Notes: generated from the letters alone by a model not told the origin. Shown: positions 36,871-46,035, counted from the first letter of the stretch. The stretch: 64,000 nucleotides of DNA from G963662905 sp965230045 (GCA_965230045.1 OZ245940.1:2666001-2730000), one strand, 5' to 3'. Numbers and translations are program-made.

Positions 36871-38373
36871 ATGCACACTATGGAACAGGATATGAAAAGA
36901 TACAGCGGAATTTTAATGCACCCCAGCTCGCTTCCGGGAAAAGAGGGGATAGGCACCTTAGGTGCAGCAGCTTATAAATGGATTGATTATCTCGAAAAAG
37001 CCCAGCAGAAATTGTGGCAGATATTGCCATTGGGGCATACCGGCTATGGCGATTCACCTTATCAGTGTTTTTCCACTTTTGCAGGAAATCCCATACTCAT
37101 CGATTTGCAGGATTTGGTGGAACACGGATTGCTCCGGCATGAGGATATTCCCGAAAATCCATCCTCAGATCCATCCAAAGTGGATTTTGGCCCGGTCATC
37201 GAACAGAAGTATAAAACATTGCGCAAAGCCTATCAAAAGTTTACCGAGCATGACTTTACAGACTTGAAAAGCGGCTATACTGAGTTTAGCATGCAGTATG
37301 TGGCATGGCTTGATGATTATGCACTCTTCCTGGTTTTGAAAGATCATTTTGGAGGGAAGCCCTGGTTTGAGTGGACGGATGCATACCGAATGCGCCACGA
37401 ATCTGCAATGGAAAATATCAGGCAGGCGAAAAAGAGTGAAATAGAGTTTTATAAATTCTGCCAGTTCCTCTTTTTTAAGCAATGGAGAAAAATCCGTGCC
37501 TATGCCAAAGAGAAGAATATCAGCATAATAGGCGATTTACCGCTATATGTGGCTTTGGACAGTGCCGATGCCTGGAGCCGTCCTGAGGTTTTTCAGCTCG
37601 ATGAAAACCGCATGCCAAAAGCAGTTGCCGGTGTGCCGCCGGATTATTTCAGTGCAACGGGTCAGCTTTGGGGCAATCCGCTATACGATTGGGATGCCTT
37701 GAAAAACCGAGGATATGACTGGTGGGTTGAGCGGATTCTCGCTTGTTTCGACCTTTATGATATCCTTAGGATTGACCATTTTAGAGGTTTTGCAGCTTAT
37801 TGGTCGGTGCCATGGGGCGATGAAACCGCAATGAACGGGAAATGGATTGATGGCCCCGGCTATGACCTTTTCCGTGTGGTGGAAGAAAAACTGGGCAAAC
37901 TGCCGATAATCGCCGAAGATCTTGGCGTGATTACGCCCGATGTGGAAGAATTGCGCGATCGCTGCGGCTTCCCGGGAATGAAAGTACTGCATTTTGCATT
38001 CCACAGTAAAGATGGAAATCAATATCTACCACATAATTATGTGCGCAATGCAGTGGTCTATACCGGCACACACGATAATAATACAACCATTGGCTGGTAT
38101 AACGAAATTGAAGATTTTGCAAAAGATAATGTGCATACCTATCTGGCCACCGACGGAACCGATATCCATTGGAAAATGATCCGTTTGGCCTGGTCATCTG
38201 TTGCAAAATATGCAGTTGTTCCTTTCCAGGATATCCTTGGGCAAGGCGAAGAAGGACGCATGAATATCCCCGGAACTTCCGGAGGAAACTGGCAATGGCG
38301 CTTTACCGATAGCGGCTGGGATGAAAGCAATGCAGATATCCTGGCATTTATGACCCGCCTTTTTGACCGGTAG
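36871..38373 (+). CDS. malQ: 4-alpha-glucanotransferase (amylomaltase)
   Basis: A glycoside hydrolase family 77 enzyme of about 500 residues, which rearranges malto-oligosaccharides in the cytoplasm. Motifs include SGILMHPSSLPGKEGIGTLG, the nucleophile region LRIDHFRGFAAYW, the acid/base region PIIAEDLGVITPDVEELRD and YTGTHDNNTTIGWY. The start is uncertain: ATG 36871 is the first after the transporter stop; ATG 36892 (MKRYSGIL) fits the usual family N-terminus and has GGAACAGG before it. It forms an operon with the sugar transporter. The transcript runs to the palindrome at 38413. Confidence 0.92.
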   Translation: MHTMEQDMKRYSGILMHPSSLPGKEGIGTLGAAAYKWIDYLEKAQQKLWQILPLGHTGYGDSPYQCFSTFAGNPILIDLQDLVEHGLLRHEDIPENPSSDPSKVDFGPVIEQKYKTLRKAYQKFTEHDFTDLKSGYTEFSMQYVAWLDDYALFLVLKDHFGGKPWFEWTDAYRMRHESAMENIRQAKKSEIEFYKFCQFLFFKQWRKIRAYAKEKNISIIGDLPLYVALDSADAWSRPEVFQLDENRMPKAVAGVPPDYFSATGQLWGNPLYDWDALKNRGYDWWVERILACFDLYDILRIDHFRGFAAYWSVPWGDETAMNGKWIDGPGYDLFRVVEEKLGKLPIIAEDLGVITPDVEELRDRCGFPGMKVLHFAFHSKDGNQYLPHNYVRNAVVYTGTHDNNTTIGWYNEIEDFAKDNVHTYLATDGTDIHWKMIRLAWSSVAKYAVVPFQDILGQGEEGRMNIPGTSGGNWQWRFTDSGWDESNADILAFMTRLFDR

Positions 38374-38412
38374 GTTCAAAAAAAACATCTAAAAGATTTC
38401 TGTTTATGATGG

Positions 38413-38445
38413 ACTCATCCGATGACTCAAAGTCATCGGATGAGT
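38413..38445. terminator. Perfect 15-bp hairpin between convergent genes, no T run
   Basis: ACTCATCCGATGACT, loop CAA, AGTCATCGGATGAGT. The stem is perfect, lies between malQ and the convergent endonuclease gene, and most likely ends transcription, but no T run follows on either strand, so factor-dependent or simple RNA-stabilising function is equally possible. Confidence 0.55.
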
Positions 38446-38484
38446 GAATATTGAAACTTAGAACAGTATAAGCTTGGTCTCAAG

Positions 38485-39228
38485 CTACCTCCAAAAAGCA
38501 CGATTGGGAAATTTTTCAATTTGATTTTCAATGCGCCCGGGCAAAGCAGGAAAGAAATCCAGTCCGCTTTGTTCTTCCAGGCTATCGATGCTTATGCTGA
38601 AATTCATGATATCTGCTTTGCTCTTTTCATGGGGCACAAGAAAGCCGATGGCTTCGATATGCTGTTCGTTGTTTATTAAAAGGGCTTTATAAAAAGCAAA
38701 AGGAACACAGACTTCATTTGCTCCAATGCGCCTGCAGGTATCATGGCATAGCGGCCCGGAAACAATATAAACACATCCATGCTGCCCTGCCATTTCCCGG
38801 GTGAATTTTTCCAGCTTCTTCCAGATGCCCCGGTTAAACGATGCCGATTGTGGGCTGATATTGCTGTAATAGAAACTCTCGTCCATAGCGGTCTGGTTCC
38901 AGCGCATATCTGCTGCCGGCGCAAGATGCCCCCGGTCAAAACCTGATTTTTTGTAATCTGAATCCGAAGCTGTGCCTGTCAAGACCAAGGGATCCTCCAC
39001 AAAACGGTGCTTTCTGCGCACACGGTTTTCCAGCTCTTCTTTTTCCAATGCCCAGGCCACCCATTGCGCCTGCTCCCATTCTTCATTGTATTGCAGCGAA
39101 TAAGCAAAATGTTTGCAGTATGTACCCTCCTCTGTATGAGCAGGTTCTTCAAGTAATCCGCTCATTTTGTTGGAGCAGGAATGCAGCAGGAACAGCATCA
39201 CGACGAAAGGAAAGTATTTTTTAAGCAT
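38485..39228 (-). CDS. DNA/RNA non-specific endonuclease, lipoprotein
   Basis: A 247-residue NUC1/EndA-type nuclease of the beta-beta-alpha-metal class. The DRGH motif with the catalytic His is in SGFDRGHLAPAADM, and the metal-binding Asn is in YYSNISPQSASFNRGIWKKL; both are intact. The start at 39228 gives a signal peptide ending LFLLHSC, a lipobox with Cys18, so the enzyme should be anchored at the cell envelope. An in-frame ATG 24 bases further out (39252) would add MLPKKPFF; earlier starts are less likely. It probably degrades external nucleic acid for nutrition. A miniature element lies upstream. Confidence 0.88.
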   Translation of the reverse strand: MLKKYFPFVVMLFLLHSCSNKMSGLLEEPAHTEEGTYCKHFAYSLQYNEEWEQAQWVAWALEKEELENRVRRKHRFVEDPLVLTGTASDSDYKKSGFDRGHLAPAADMRWNQTAMDESFYYSNISPQSASFNRGIWKKLEKFTREMAGQHGCVYIVSGPLCHDTCRRIGANEVCVPFAFYKALLINNEQHIEAIGFLVPHEKSKADIMNFSISIDSLEEQSGLDFFPALPGRIENQIEKFPNRAFWR

Positions 39229-39342
39229 AAAAAACGGTTTTTTCGGTAGCATGGACATCAGTTCTTTATGCAAAAGTACGCTATGCAGATATAGGATTCG
39301 GGCTATATGCTTGGAATTGTTTGTTAGCACCCGAATACTTAA

Positions 39343-39515
39343 CCTGCATTATTCACAAAATATTCTATTACGCGCCCAAACCGCTGCAATAGAAAAGAAT
39401 GCTATCTTTTTGGTGCTCAAAATAGCTACGGCTATTCCTGCGTGCCGCAAACCCGCGCTTCCTTTCTCTTATTGCGTTTTGTGTGCTCATGACGAAATTT
39501 CATGAATTAATCAGG
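39343..39515 (+). mobile_element. 173-bp TTAA-flanked miniature element, copy 2
   Basis: Left end CCTGCATTATTCAC, right end (complement) CCTGATTAATTCATG; flanked by TTAA on both sides (39339-39342 and 39516-39519). The interior is close to the copy at 9803-9999 (shared block GCTGCAATAGAAA and GGTGCTCAAAATAGCTACGG). No coding capacity. It occupies the central part of the 39229-39697 gap. Confidence 0.75.
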
Positions 39516-39697
39516 TTAAAAAATGGCGATGAGAGAAACGCAATATGCCCTGGATTTGGATGCCTGAAGTGCATTTATTCTTTTAAAGGGTCAGTATCCT
39601 CAGGATTGCCTGTTGTGCTCTTTATACCAAAAAGCTTTTGATAAAGATTGACTATTGAGCACATAAAGTATTATTTTTGTGAACCAGCACTTTGTCT

Positions 39698-40732
39698 ATG
39701 AAAGAAAAATACATCAATCCTTTTACGGATTACGGTTTTAAACGATTGTTTGGCGAGGAGCCCAGCAAGGATTTATTGCAGGATTTCCTGAACGAGCTGT
39801 TGCGCGAGCAGGAAGGAAATATTGTGGAGCTGTCGTATTTGCCCAACGAAAACCTGCCGATTGCATTGGGCGACCGCAGGGCTATTTTTGATATTTACTG
39901 CAAAAATGAAAAGGGCGAGCGTTTCATTGTGGAAATGCAAAAGGCAGAACAGAAGTATTTTAAAGACCGGACGGTTTTCTATTCAACCTTCCCGATTCAG
40001 GAGCAGGCAAAAGACAAAGGCAAAGACTGGAATTTTGAGCTCAAGCACGTTTATACCATTGGTATTCTGGATTTTGTGTTTAAGGGCGACGAAAGCCCGG
40101 AAGATAAATACCGTTTCGATGCGAAGATCTGTGATTTGGACAGCAAGGATATTTTCTACGACAAGCTCACTTACATTTATCTCGCTATGCCCAAATTCAG
40201 CAAGGAGCTGGCAGAGCTGGACAGCAAATTTGAAAAATGGCTTTATGTGATCAAAAACCTAAACCGGTTGGACCGTGTGCCTGAAAAACTGAGGGAACAG
40301 GTTTTCCTTAAATTCTTTGAAACGGCAGAAATTGCCCGTTTGGATTCAAAGGAGTACAAAGAATATCAGTTCAGTTTGAATGCCTACAGAGATATCAAAA
40401 ATTCCATTGACTGGGCAGAAGAAAAGGGGCTAATTAAAGGCAGGGAAGAAGGCAGACAAGAAGGGCTGATTGAAGGCAGACAAGAAGGGCTGATTGAAGG
40501 CAAACAAGAAGGGCTGATTGAAGGCAAACAAGAAGGGCTGATTGAAGGCAAACAAGAAGGGCTGATTGAAGGTAAACAAGAAGGCTTGATTGAGGGTGAA
40601 AAGAGAGGTTTAATTAAAGTAGCCAAAAGACAGCTCTTGAAGGGTACAGAAATTGAAGTTATCCGGGAAATCACAGGCTTAAGTACCGAAGAAATTAACA
40701 AAATCAAGGATGAACTCCAGGCCAATGGCTGA
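39698..40732 (+). CDS. Rpn-family PD-(D/E)XK nuclease (recombination-promoting nuclease/putative transposase)
   Basis: A 344-residue Rpn-type nuclease. The N-terminal block INPFTDYGFKRLFGEE is diagnostic, as are the catalytic segments AIFDIYCKNEKGERFIVEMQ (Asp, and Glu-x-Gln in place of Glu-x-Lys). The C-terminal third contains six tandem copies of the 8-residue unit GKQEGLIE and a terminal GLSTEEINKIKDEL motif. I chose ATG 39698; the TTG two codons earlier is unlikely. Rpn nucleases cut DNA and have been linked to anti-phage defence. A small gene overlapping its stop by 8 bases repeats the C-terminal tail. No transposon ends are visible around it. Confidence 0.88.
   Translation: MKEKYINPFTDYGFKRLFGEEPSKDLLQDFLNELLREQEGNIVELSYLPNENLPIALGDRRAIFDIYCKNEKGERFIVEMQKAEQKYFKDRTVFYSTFPIQEQAKDKGKDWNFELKHVYTIGILDFVFKGDESPEDKYRFDAKICDLDSKDIFYDKLTYIYLAMPKFSKELAELDSKFEKWLYVIKNLNRLDRVPEKLREQVFLKFFETAEIARLDSKEYKEYQFSLNAYRDIKNSIDWAEEKGLIKGREEGRQEGLIEGRQEGLIEGKQEGLIEGKQEGLIEGKQEGLIEGKQEGLIEGEKRGLIKVAKRQLLKGTEIEVIREITGLSTEEINKIKDELQANG
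40451..40594 (+). repeat. Six tandem 24-bp repeats inside the Rpn gene
   Basis: The unit GGCAAACAAGAAGGGCTGAT plus TGAA recurs six times in frame (units 1-2 have GGCAGACAAG), encoding GKQEGLIE repeats; a degenerate seventh follows at 40595. Slippage here would change repeat number without breaking the frame. Confidence 0.9.
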
Positions 40733-40979
40733 GAATGATTTCAATCCGGATATCCACAACGATATCAAAAACAGCATTGACTGGGCTGAAGAAAAAGGCC
40801 ATATGAGCGGCAAACAAGAAGGATTGATTGAAGGAGAAAAGAGAGGCATAATTAAAGTAGCCCGGAGCCTTCTCCTCAGTGGAATGGATATCGACTTCAT
40901 TGCAAATGCAACAGAACTTAGCATTGAGGAAATCAATAAAATCAAGGATGACCTCTGGTCCGGTGAATCTGGAAAATGA
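40725..40979 (+). CDS. Small protein duplicating the C-terminal tail of the upstream Rpn nuclease
   Basis: An 84-residue protein lacking any nuclease domain. It matches the end of the preceding Rpn protein: DIKNSIDWAEEKG at the start, one GKQEGLIEGEKRG unit in place of six, IKVAR, and LSIEEINKIKDDL at the end. The ATG at 40725 overlaps the Rpn stop (ATGGCTGA), giving translational coupling. The DNA is also similar but not identical, with silent and replacement changes, so it is an older duplication under apparent coding constraint. Since short C-terminal products of Rpn genes act as inhibitors in E. coli, it could be a separately encoded antitoxin; a decaying tail is the alternative. Confidence 0.7.
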   Translation: MAENDFNPDIHNDIKNSIDWAEEKGHMSGKQEGLIEGEKRGIIKVARSLLLSGMDIDFIANATELSIEEINKIKDDLWSGESGK

Positions 40980-41179
40980 TTGACCATTGAAATTATGTCA
41001 CCTGTTCAAGTGGGATCAACATCTCTTTCAGCAATGCTCCTGCAACAGCAGTGCAATGATGTTGCAACAGTGTTGCAGATGCGATGCAGTCTGCATCTCC
41101 GGCCTGCCTTTTTTTGTATGGGTTTGAAGTATTGAAGGTAGGAATATGCCACATGCTAAACTAATTCCTGTTAACAAAT

Positions 41180-41215
41180 GAGGCTGCCCATTAAAATTAC
41201 GGACAGCCTCTTTTT
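41180..41215 (+). terminator. Intrinsic terminator after the Rpn genes
   Basis: GAGGCTGCCC, loop of 11 bases, GGACAGCCTC (one mismatch) followed by TTTTT. It lies in the 246-base gap before the convergent AraC gene. The gap also holds a short GCA-rich stretch (41060-41095). Confidence 0.75.
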
Positions 41216-41225
41216 GGTAGGAATT

Positions 41226-42149
41226 TTACATTTCCTTTACAGGCATACAGATATCGAGAATAAATTTTTTCTCGGGATGTTCTTCCTGATTGTTGTGGTA
41301 GAGTTCATAAGGAAAAGCATCCGCAGGTTGGTAACCGCTTTTGGTCAGCCACAGGCACATGCTGTCCCAGGCATCCTGAAAACCGTCCACGCCGATTTCG
41401 AAGCGGCCTACAGCATATTTCCCGGATGGAATTTCCATATAGCCGATTTCGCCTTCGGTTTTAATTTTTTGCTCAACGGTAAGGCAGGCGCTTTGGCGAA
41501 CTTTTTCCATTTCCGTAACACCCGGATCATCGTGATATACGGTCACGGTTTTTTGCACGGGTGGCGATTTTATCAATCCTCGTGGCCCGGCCCAACGGAA
41601 CAGTTTTTCGTAAGCTCCTCCGATCTGGTCGAAGGCCCCGGTATGACGCATATAAATCAGCTTCAATTCCGGCATTTCTTTGATTTCGATCTTGTTCATA
41701 ACAAATCCTCGTTTTTTAAGTGAATTAACACTGCAAACGTAGGCTTCTTCCGGGCTTATCGTTTTATCAATCTTGCTGTTTGATTGACCATTCTTGCTAT
41801 TTGGATCATAGTCTGCCTTACGAAAATCCCCCGCACTGATCCCGTAATGTTGTTTGAAGTTTCGGCAAAAAACCGGAATGTTTTTAAAACCTACATAAAC
41901 AGCAATGTCCGAAATGCTTTCATCCAAATCTGCACGCAAAAGGCTGGCGGCCTTCTCAATGCGGATGCGCCGAATATAATTGTTGAGGCTTTCGCCCATT
42001 ATTGCCGAAAATATCCGGTGAAAATGAAAGGGGCTAAAGCAGGCAATTTCTGAAATTTTGTTCAGATCGAGTTCTTCATAAAAATGCTGATCGATATAAT
42101 CAGTCACCTTATTAATGCGGTAAATATACTCTTTCTGATGCTTGTTCAT
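41226..42149 (-). CDS. AraC-family regulator with GyrI-like ligand domain
   Basis: A 307-residue transcription factor. The N-terminal double helix-turn-helix (about 8-110) includes LNKISEIACFSPFHFHRIFS and ESISDIAVYVGFKNIPVFC. A GyrI-like/effector-binding domain follows (about 150-305), seen in ELKLIYMRHTGAFDQIG and the closing YHNNQEEHPEKKFILDICMP. Such proteins sense small hydrophobic or cationic compounds. It starts 10 bases after galM ends and is probably co-transcribed with it, although a role in galactose control is not required by its domains. Confidence 0.85.
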   Translation of the reverse strand: MNKHQKEYIYRINKVTDYIDQHFYEELDLNKISEIACFSPFHFHRIFSAIMGESLNNYIRRIRIEKAASLLRADLDESISDIAVYVGFKNIPVFCRNFKQHYGISAGDFRKADYDPNSKNGQSNSKIDKTISPEEAYVCSVNSLKKRGFVMNKIEIKEMPELKLIYMRHTGAFDQIGGAYEKLFRWAGPRGLIKSPPVQKTVTVYHDDPGVTEMEKVRQSACLTVEQKIKTEGEIGYMEIPSGKYAVGRFEIGVDGFQDAWDSMCLWLTKSGYQPADAFPYELYHNNQEEHPEKKFILDICMPVKEM

Positions 42150-42159
42150 GTGTTTTTGG

Positions 42160-43173
42160 CTATTCGTACAGGAATTTATAAATGATGCGTCTTTGGTATA
42201 ATTTGCCGGCTTTTAATTCCTGGCTGGGAAATGATGGCTCATTGGGCGCATTTGGAAATCCCTGACATTCAAGGCAAAACCCTGATCTATAGCCGTAAGT
42301 GGTATTGTTATGTCCGGTCTGGCTTCCGTCTAACCAGTTTCCGCTGTATAGTTGTATTCCGGGCTGATCCGTGTAAACTTCCATTTTCCGCCCACTTAGC
42401 TCATCAAAAACTTCAGCGGCAAGTTGGCATGTACCATGGTTTTCCAGCACAAAATTATGATCGTATCCGCGTCCCAGTATTAATTGCTCATCTTTTTGAT
42501 TGATGTCTGCTCCGATCTTTTTAAAGGCACGGAAATCGAAAGGGCTGTCATCAACTTTCTGGATTTTACCCGTTGGAATAGTGTTTTTACCGATGGCACA
42601 GAAAGCTACGGAATTGATTTTAAGTTTATGGTCCAGAATATTGCTTTGACCGCCATCACGTAAATTAAAATAACAGTGATTTGTTAGGTTGATAATCGTA
42701 TTTTTATCACTTCTAGCCTCAAAATCAATGATTAATTCATTCTCGTCTGTCCAGGCATACTGAACCGTCACATTTAGTTCTCCGGGATAGTTTTCTTCCA
42801 TATCAGCACTTTTATAGTGCATTTTGATGACCTCTTCGTCTTCATTCCATTCGGCATCCCAATACTGACTTTCGAATCCATTATTGCCTCCGTGCAGGTG
42901 GTTCGGGCCGTCGTTTAAAGCCAATTGATACTCTTTTCCGTCCAGTTTAAACCGGCCATTGGCAATGCGGTTGGCGTAACGCCCCACTGTTGTACCAAAA
43001 TACGGATCGCCATTGATATAAGATGCAGCATCATCATAACCCAAACTTATATTTCCCATTTTTCCATTGCGGTCAGGGATTTTGATGCTCATAACTTTTG
43101 CTCCGTAATTTGTTAGTTTGATTTCGTTGCCTTCAGCATTTCGTAGGGTAAATTGTTTCATGTCTTTCATCAT
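42160..43173 (-). CDS. galM: Aldose 1-epimerase (mutarotase)
   Basis: A GalM-type enzyme of about 337 residues interconverting alpha and beta sugar anomers. The segments TTVGRYANRIANG, NHLHGGNNGFESQYWDA and NLTNHCYFNLRD contain the catalytic His residues, and ECQGFPNAPN contains the catalytic Glu near the C-terminus. A TACATTTG box on this strand (43192-43199) lies inside the longest open frame, which excludes the outermost start; ATG 43173 or 43161 (MKQFTLRN) are the realistic choices. It heads an operon with the AraC-type regulator gene. Confidence 0.9.
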   Translation of the reverse strand: MMKDMKQFTLRNAEGNEIKLTNYGAKVMSIKIPDRNGKMGNISLGYDDAASYINGDPYFGTTVGRYANRIANGRFKLDGKEYQLALNDGPNHLHGGNNGFESQYWDAEWNEDEEVIKMHYKSADMEENYPGELNVTVQYAWTDENELIIDFEARSDKNTIINLTNHCYFNLRDGGQSNILDHKLKINSVAFCAIGKNTIPTGKIQKVDDSPFDFRAFKKIGADINQKDEQLILGRGYDHNFVLENHGTCQLAAEVFDELSGRKMEVYTDQPGIQLYSGNWLDGSQTGHNNTTYGYRSGFCLECQGFPNAPNEPSFPSQELKAGKLYQRRIIYKFLYE

Positions 43174-43191
43174 TCTTGTCTTTCTGCACAG

Positions 43192-43199
43192 CAAATGTA
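43192..43199 (-). promoter_or_regulatory. Possible -7 promoter element of galM
   Basis: TACATTTG on the minus strand matches TAnnTTTG. No well-spaced TTG lies upstream, so the call rests on the -7 box and its position about 20 bases before the start codon. Confidence 0.35.
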
Positions 43200-43285
43200 G
43201 TGAGTTTCGCCGGAAATCCCTGCTTGCAAAAGCACATAAATATTAAAAAACGGGAACAGTTTTTCGCTATTCCCGTTGATGCATT

Positions 43286-45871
43286 TTAAAATGCCGCCTT
43301 CAAACTAAAACTAAATGTCCGGCCAAAGGACCAAAATCCACGGAAACTTTCCAGATTGTGCTTTGCGCCGTCCTCTCCACGAACGATATAGGCTTCATCC
43401 AAAAGGTTATCGCAATTTGCGGAAGCGTAAAAACGGATTTTGCCCCAATAAAAGGGATAACCAATTTGCATGTTTACATGCGACCAGGCAGGAAGCTGGT
43501 AAGATTGACTTTTATCATGGGCATCATTTCTTCCGGCAGGATCAAAGTCGGCATACATGCGGTCGAAATACATCCAGCCGGCATGTAAGTCTATGCGCCT
43601 TAAGATTTTTACATCGGTGTAAATACCGAATTGTGTTTGTGGTGCATCACCTACTTTCAATCCGTCGGCATATACCTCAAGTGTATCCACCGCAATGTTT
43701 TCATGGTTGAAAAGCACGGCATTTACATTGTTTTTCCATTCCCAGTTTCCGATACTGGCCAAGGCGCCAATACTAAAGCAGGGCAGGGGTTTCCAAACGG
43801 CTTCCAGCTCAATGCCCATATGCTCTGCATCCAGCCCGCTGATCATGGCACGGGTCTGGCTGTTGTCTTCCAATTGCAGGTATTCGTTGGTCAGCAGGCT
43901 TTTGTTTTTCCATTGGCTATAATAAGCATTGGCCTGCATCCGGAATTTTTCCCTACTCAAATCAAAACCCACTTCTGCGGTTGTGATACGTTCGTTTTCG
44001 CGATCAGCAGCCGGATTGTTGTTATAATTCGGAAAAACAAATTTATAATAGGGTGCGCGTGAGAAATATCCTCCGTTGGCCCATACAGCAAAACCATCCA
44101 TAAGGCTGTAGCGCAAACCTGCTTTTGCATCAAATCCAGCCATGGAAATCGTTTCGCTTCTTTGATTATCAACGTATTGGTAGCGGTCTTCACGCGCATA
44201 CCAATTGTTGGCTACTGAGGCGGAAGCAAAAGCCATAAAGCGTTCTTTTTCAAACTGTAGCTGTGTAAAAGCCTGTGTATAGCGTACAATGGCGCTGTTG
44301 TCCACACGGGTGATGTCGCCTACTTTTTTGAGTTCGTTCCTTCCGGCAACACCATCTGCCGCCCAGGCGTAATTATCAATCCAGACTTCTGCGCCAAGAA
44401 GGTCGTTTACTTCTTCTTTGAGCCATGATTTAAAAGTACGGGCATGGATGCCGCTTTTCATACTGAGATGATCGTTGAATTTGTGGTCCAAGCTGCTCAA
44501 AATACCGGCCCAGTAGTGGTCTGCAAGGAAATGTGTGAGGATATTCCGTGCATAATTACGAATGGTATCGCCTGTGCTGATGACGTAATAATCATCATTG
44601 TCCGCATTATACTGATAAATCCCGTCCCAGTCGATCTGTCCGGAAGGGTTACGGAAACTGAATACGTTTTGGGTGTTCCAATCGAAGGTTTCATTCCATC
44701 GGCCTCCGCCATAACCAAATGAAAAATAAGCCGATGTGGCCAGAAAATTGTTTCCGTTGATTGTCCAGTAGTGGTTCAGGGCCAGCTGTGGTTTATGGTA
44801 GAAGTTTTCTGAAAGGTTCCGGATTTCACCATTATAACTTCCCCAGTCTTTATTGAATTTCAGGCCATGCTCATCAATTTCCTGCTGAGAAAGTTTCAGG
44901 TTTCTCTGACCATGTTTTTCGGGGCTGCCCAATCCGGTGAATACCAGTTTATGTTTGCTGCCAAAGTCTTTGCTGATGCTCAGAAACCACGACCAGGCAT
45001 CCACATAAGTGGCACCCACATAGCCCGGGCCACTGCTGCGGCTCCCGATAAAACTAAAAGCCCAGCCTTTTTCGGTTTTTCCACTGTTGAGGCCCACAGT
45101 TACTTTGCTGTTTCCATAGCTGGTGTAGTCGTAGCGCAAAAAGCTGCCTTCTATGGCTTCAGTACCTTTGGTGATGATGTTTATGGTTCCGCCCACGGCA
45201 TTCATGGCTGTTTGTGATGGAGCGAGGCCGCGCTGGACTTCAATAGCAGCTGTAGCATCGGTAAGCCCCTGCCAGTTCGACCAGTAAACAAGCCCGTTTT
45301 CGAAACTGTTCACAGGGACACCATTAAGCAAAAGGCTTATGTTTTCCTGCTTGAAACCGCGCAGGTTAATCGCCGCATCACCATAACCGCCGCCAGTCCG
45401 GCTGGCATATACACCGGGCGTTTGCTGCATAATTTCGGGGAAAGCCTTTGTCCCCAGGCGTTCTTCAATTTGCCTGGAACTGATTTTATTAATCGCGTAC
45501 GGACGTTTATCATCATCCGACTGGGCCGCAATGATGCGCACTTCCTGCAATTGCTGTTGCTGTGGAAAAAGATAAAAATCAATTACTTCAGATTGAGAAA
45601 AATCCTTTTTTTGAACTTCAAAGGTTTTGCTTTCAAAACCCAGGCTGGAGATTGTAATTTGTTGTTCTTCAGCTTTTAATTCAATTTGAAAACTCCCTGC
45701 TGCATCGGCTGAAGTGCCACGGTGGTTTTCTGTGACCCGGATGCCGGCATAGGGAACGGCTTCTTTTGTGATGCTGTTCAAAATGCGTCCGCGAAGAATT
45801 TGTGCATTGAGTTGTCCTATTGCAAAAAGCAATAGACTGAGTGTGAGTAGAGTTTTTTTGTTCATCATCAT
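43286..45871 (-). CDS. TonB-dependent outer-membrane receptor under an FMN riboswitch
   Basis: An outer-membrane receptor of about 861 residues. A signal peptide (ending GQLNAQ) is followed by a carboxypeptidase regulatory-like domain (about 22-105: LRGRILNSITKEAVPYAGI), a TonB plug (about 110-230, with LGTKAFPEIMQQTPGVYASR) and a C-terminal beta-barrel ending SFGRTFSFSLKAAF with terminal Phe. Start among three adjacent ATGs (45871, 45868, 45865). The leader holds an FMN riboswitch (46036-46159) and a terminator hairpin (45880-45919), so expression should fall when FMN is plentiful. This points to uptake of riboflavin or FMN across the outer membrane. No inner-membrane permease gene is adjacent. 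Confidence 0.88.
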   Translation of the reverse strand: MMMNKKTLLTLSLLLFAIGQLNAQILRGRILNSITKEAVPYAGIRVTENHRGTSADAAGSFQIELKAEEQQITISSLGFESKTFEVQKKDFSQSEVIDFYLFPQQQQLQEVRIIAAQSDDDKRPYAINKISSRQIEERLGTKAFPEIMQQTPGVYASRTGGGYGDAAINLRGFKQENISLLLNGVPVNSFENGLVYWSNWQGLTDATAAIEVQRGLAPSQTAMNAVGGTINIITKGTEAIEGSFLRYDYTSYGNSKVTVGLNSGKTEKGWAFSFIGSRSSGPGYVGATYVDAWSWFLSISKDFGSKHKLVFTGLGSPEKHGQRNLKLSQQEIDEHGLKFNKDWGSYNGEIRNLSENFYHKPQLALNHYWTINGNNFLATSAYFSFGYGGGRWNETFDWNTQNVFSFRNPSGQIDWDGIYQYNADNDDYYVISTGDTIRNYARNILTHFLADHYWAGILSSLDHKFNDHLSMKSGIHARTFKSWLKEEVNDLLGAEVWIDNYAWAADGVAGRNELKKVGDITRVDNSAIVRYTQAFTQLQFEKERFMAFASASVANNWYAREDRYQYVDNQRSETISMAGFDAKAGLRYSLMDGFAVWANGGYFSRAPYYKFVFPNYNNNPAADRENERITTAEVGFDLSREKFRMQANAYYSQWKNKSLLTNEYLQLEDNSQTRAMISGLDAEHMGIELEAVWKPLPCFSIGALASIGNWEWKNNVNAVLFNHENIAVDTLEVYADGLKVGDAPQTQFGIYTDVKILRRIDLHAGWMYFDRMYADFDPAGRNDAHDKSQSYQLPAWSHVNMQIGYPFYWGKIRFYASANCDNLLDEAYIVRGEDGAKHNLESFRGFWSFGRTFSFSLKAAF

Positions 45872-45879
45872 TATTCGCT

Positions 45880-45919
45880 TAAAATGCAAAAGCCCTGAAA
45901 AATGGTATTCTTCAGGGCT
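45880..45919 (-). terminator. Terminator hairpin in the riboswitch leader
   Basis: On the minus strand AGCCCTGAA, an 11-base loop, TTCAGGGCT and then TTTTGCATTTT. It sits between the riboswitch and the receptor start codon, the position expected of a regulated terminator. Confidence 0.7.
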
Positions 45920-46035
45920 GATGATGTACAAAATCCAAATATTTGCACAAAAGGGATTAATCCTTATATGAGCAAACACTTGATCCATTTTGGAAGTATA
46001 GCGTGCATGAACTCCAAAACGAGATATATTTTGAT

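Noticed and set aside
40451..40594. CRISPR-like array at the 24-bp repeats
   Set aside because: The repeats are contiguous, in frame and encode part of the Rpn protein.
45872..45988. Upstream extension of the TonB receptor start to 45988
   Set aside because: It would translate the regulated terminator hairpin, and the signal peptide begins at the ATG cluster 45865-45871.
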